DNA from: Desulfobacterales bacterium
GTDB lineage: Bacteria; Desulfobacterota; Desulfobacteria; Desulfobacterales; SpSt-501
Reading direction: 5' to 3'
Length of the DNA: 6,959 bases
Assembly (NCBI GenBank): GCA_025454275.1
Contig: JALOOS010000218.1
Coordinates: forward strand, 1-6,959
Part shown: piece by piece, positions 6,301 to 6,959 of the stretch
Layout: every line of letters begins with the position of its first letter
How positions within the stretch are numbered: position 1 is the stretch's first letter
Notes under the pieces: model-generated
The model's database searches: none
The model's input: the letters and a program-made list of their open reading frames with translations, nothing else
Told to the model about the DNA's origin: nothing
Program-made: the position numbers and the translations under genes

Positions 6301-6959
6301 CACAAGGGGATGTTGCCATGCTTTCGGTTCGGCCGCGCCGCCTGCTTGCTTTCCAGGAACTGCAGGCTGCGGATCAGCCGCCGGCGGGTGGTGCGCGGAA
6401 AGATCACGTCGTCGATGTAGCCCCGCTTGGCGGCCAGGAAGGGGTTGGCGAAGGTCTTGCGGTAGTGTTCGGTCTTCCGGCCGAGCAGGGCCTCGGGGTC
6501 GGGGGCGGCCGCGAGCTCCTGCCGGTAGATCACCTCCGCCGCCCCCTTGGGGCCCAGCACGGCGATTTCCGCCGTGGGCCAGGCGTAGTTGATGTCCCCG
6601 CCGATGTGCTTGGAGTTCATGACGATGTAGGCCCCGCCGTAGGCCTTGCGCAGCACCACGGTGATGCGCGGCACGGTGGCTTCGACGAAGGCGTAGAGCA
6701 GCTTGGCGCCGTGGCGGATGATGCCGCCGGATTCCTGCTCCGGCCCGGGCATGAAGCCGGGCACGTCCACGAAGCAGACCAGGGGGATGTTGAAGGCGTC
6801 GCAGAAGCGCACGAAGCGCGCCGCCTTGGCCGAGGCGTGGATGTCGAGCACCCCGGCCAGGACGGCCGGCTGGTTGGCGATCAGCCCGACGGTCTGGCCG
6901 CCGAGCCGGCCGAAGCCGCAGATGATGTTGCGGGCGAAATGCGGCTGGATCTCCATGAA
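6300..6959 (-). CDS. Acyl-CoA carboxylase beta subunit (carboxyltransferase), 5' part outside the window
   Basis: Only the C-terminal 219 codons are visible. The frame stays open to the right edge, where Phe-Met-Glu-Ile-Gln matches an internal part of PccB proteins, so this Met is not the start. The full protein should be about 500-540 residues. It is a PccB-type carboxyltransferase of the crotonase fold, which moves CO2 from carboxybiotin on the alpha subunit to an acyl-CoA in the cytoplasm. Counting from that Met, visible landmarks are FARNI (7-11), FVRFCDAFNIPL (48-59), FVDVPGF (62-68), the oxyanion-hole segments GGIIRHGAKLLY (77-88) and RKAYGGAY (103-110), NYAWPTAEIAV (123-133), FANPF (169-173), and the C-terminus RKHGNIPL, which human PCCB nearly shares. 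Ile111 occupies the position that is Asp in strict propionyl-CoA carboxylases. The alpha subunit gene starts 12 bases downstream, giving a compact beta-alpha operon. The promoter must lie to the right of the window. Confidence 0.95.
   Translation of the reverse strand, partial: FMEIQPHFARNIICGFGRLGGQTVGLIANQPAVLAGVLDIHASAKAARFVRFCDAFNIPLVCFVDVPGFMPGPEQESGGIIRHGAKLLYAFVEATVPRITVVLRKAYGGAYIVMNSKHIGGDINYAWPTAEIAVLGPKGAAEVIYRQELAAAPDPEALLGRKTEHYRKTFANPFLAAKRGYIDDVIFPRTTRRRLIRSLQFLESKQAARPNRKHGNIPL

Overview
The window is GC-rich (roughly two-thirds G+C by eye) and comes from a Gram-negative bacterium, because it encodes an RND efflux pump that needs an outer membrane. Codon bias, the pump subfamily and a biotin-dependent acyl-CoA carboxylase would fit a proteobacterium or a member of the Desulfobacterota. 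That placement is an impression from sequence style, not a proof. Every gene belongs to a known family, and I found no undescribed system.

Left half (+ strand): after a short AT-richer leader with a near-consensus sigma70 promoter (19-47) and a stem-loop (80-103) lies a two-gene efflux operon. It encodes a periplasmic adaptor (125-1255) and, 24 bases later, an RND inner-membrane permease (1280-4327). No outer-membrane channel or regulator gene is visible, so a TolC-type partner must be encoded elsewhere or to the left.

Right half (- strand): a two-gene acyl-CoA carboxylase operon enters from the right edge. A PccB-like carboxyltransferase, of which only the C-terminal part is in the window (6300-6959), is followed 12 bases later by an alpha subunit (4335-6287) that joins biotin carboxylase to a biotin carrier domain. 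The alpha subunit carboxylates its own biotin using ATP and bicarbonate, and the beta subunit passes the carboxyl group to an acyl-CoA. An Ile at the known specificity position suggests that substrates are not restricted to propionyl-CoA.

The two operons converge with only 7 bases between stop codons, and a perfect 9-bp inverted repeat embraces both stops.

The most notable observation is that two otherwise well-conserved proteins each appear to have lost a core segment in frame. The permease lacks transmembrane helix 9. The carboxylase alpha subunit lacks 24 residues of its N-terminal biotin carboxylase fold, just after its conserved first eight residues. Either these are real lesions that should damage both proteins, or they are errors in the sequence.
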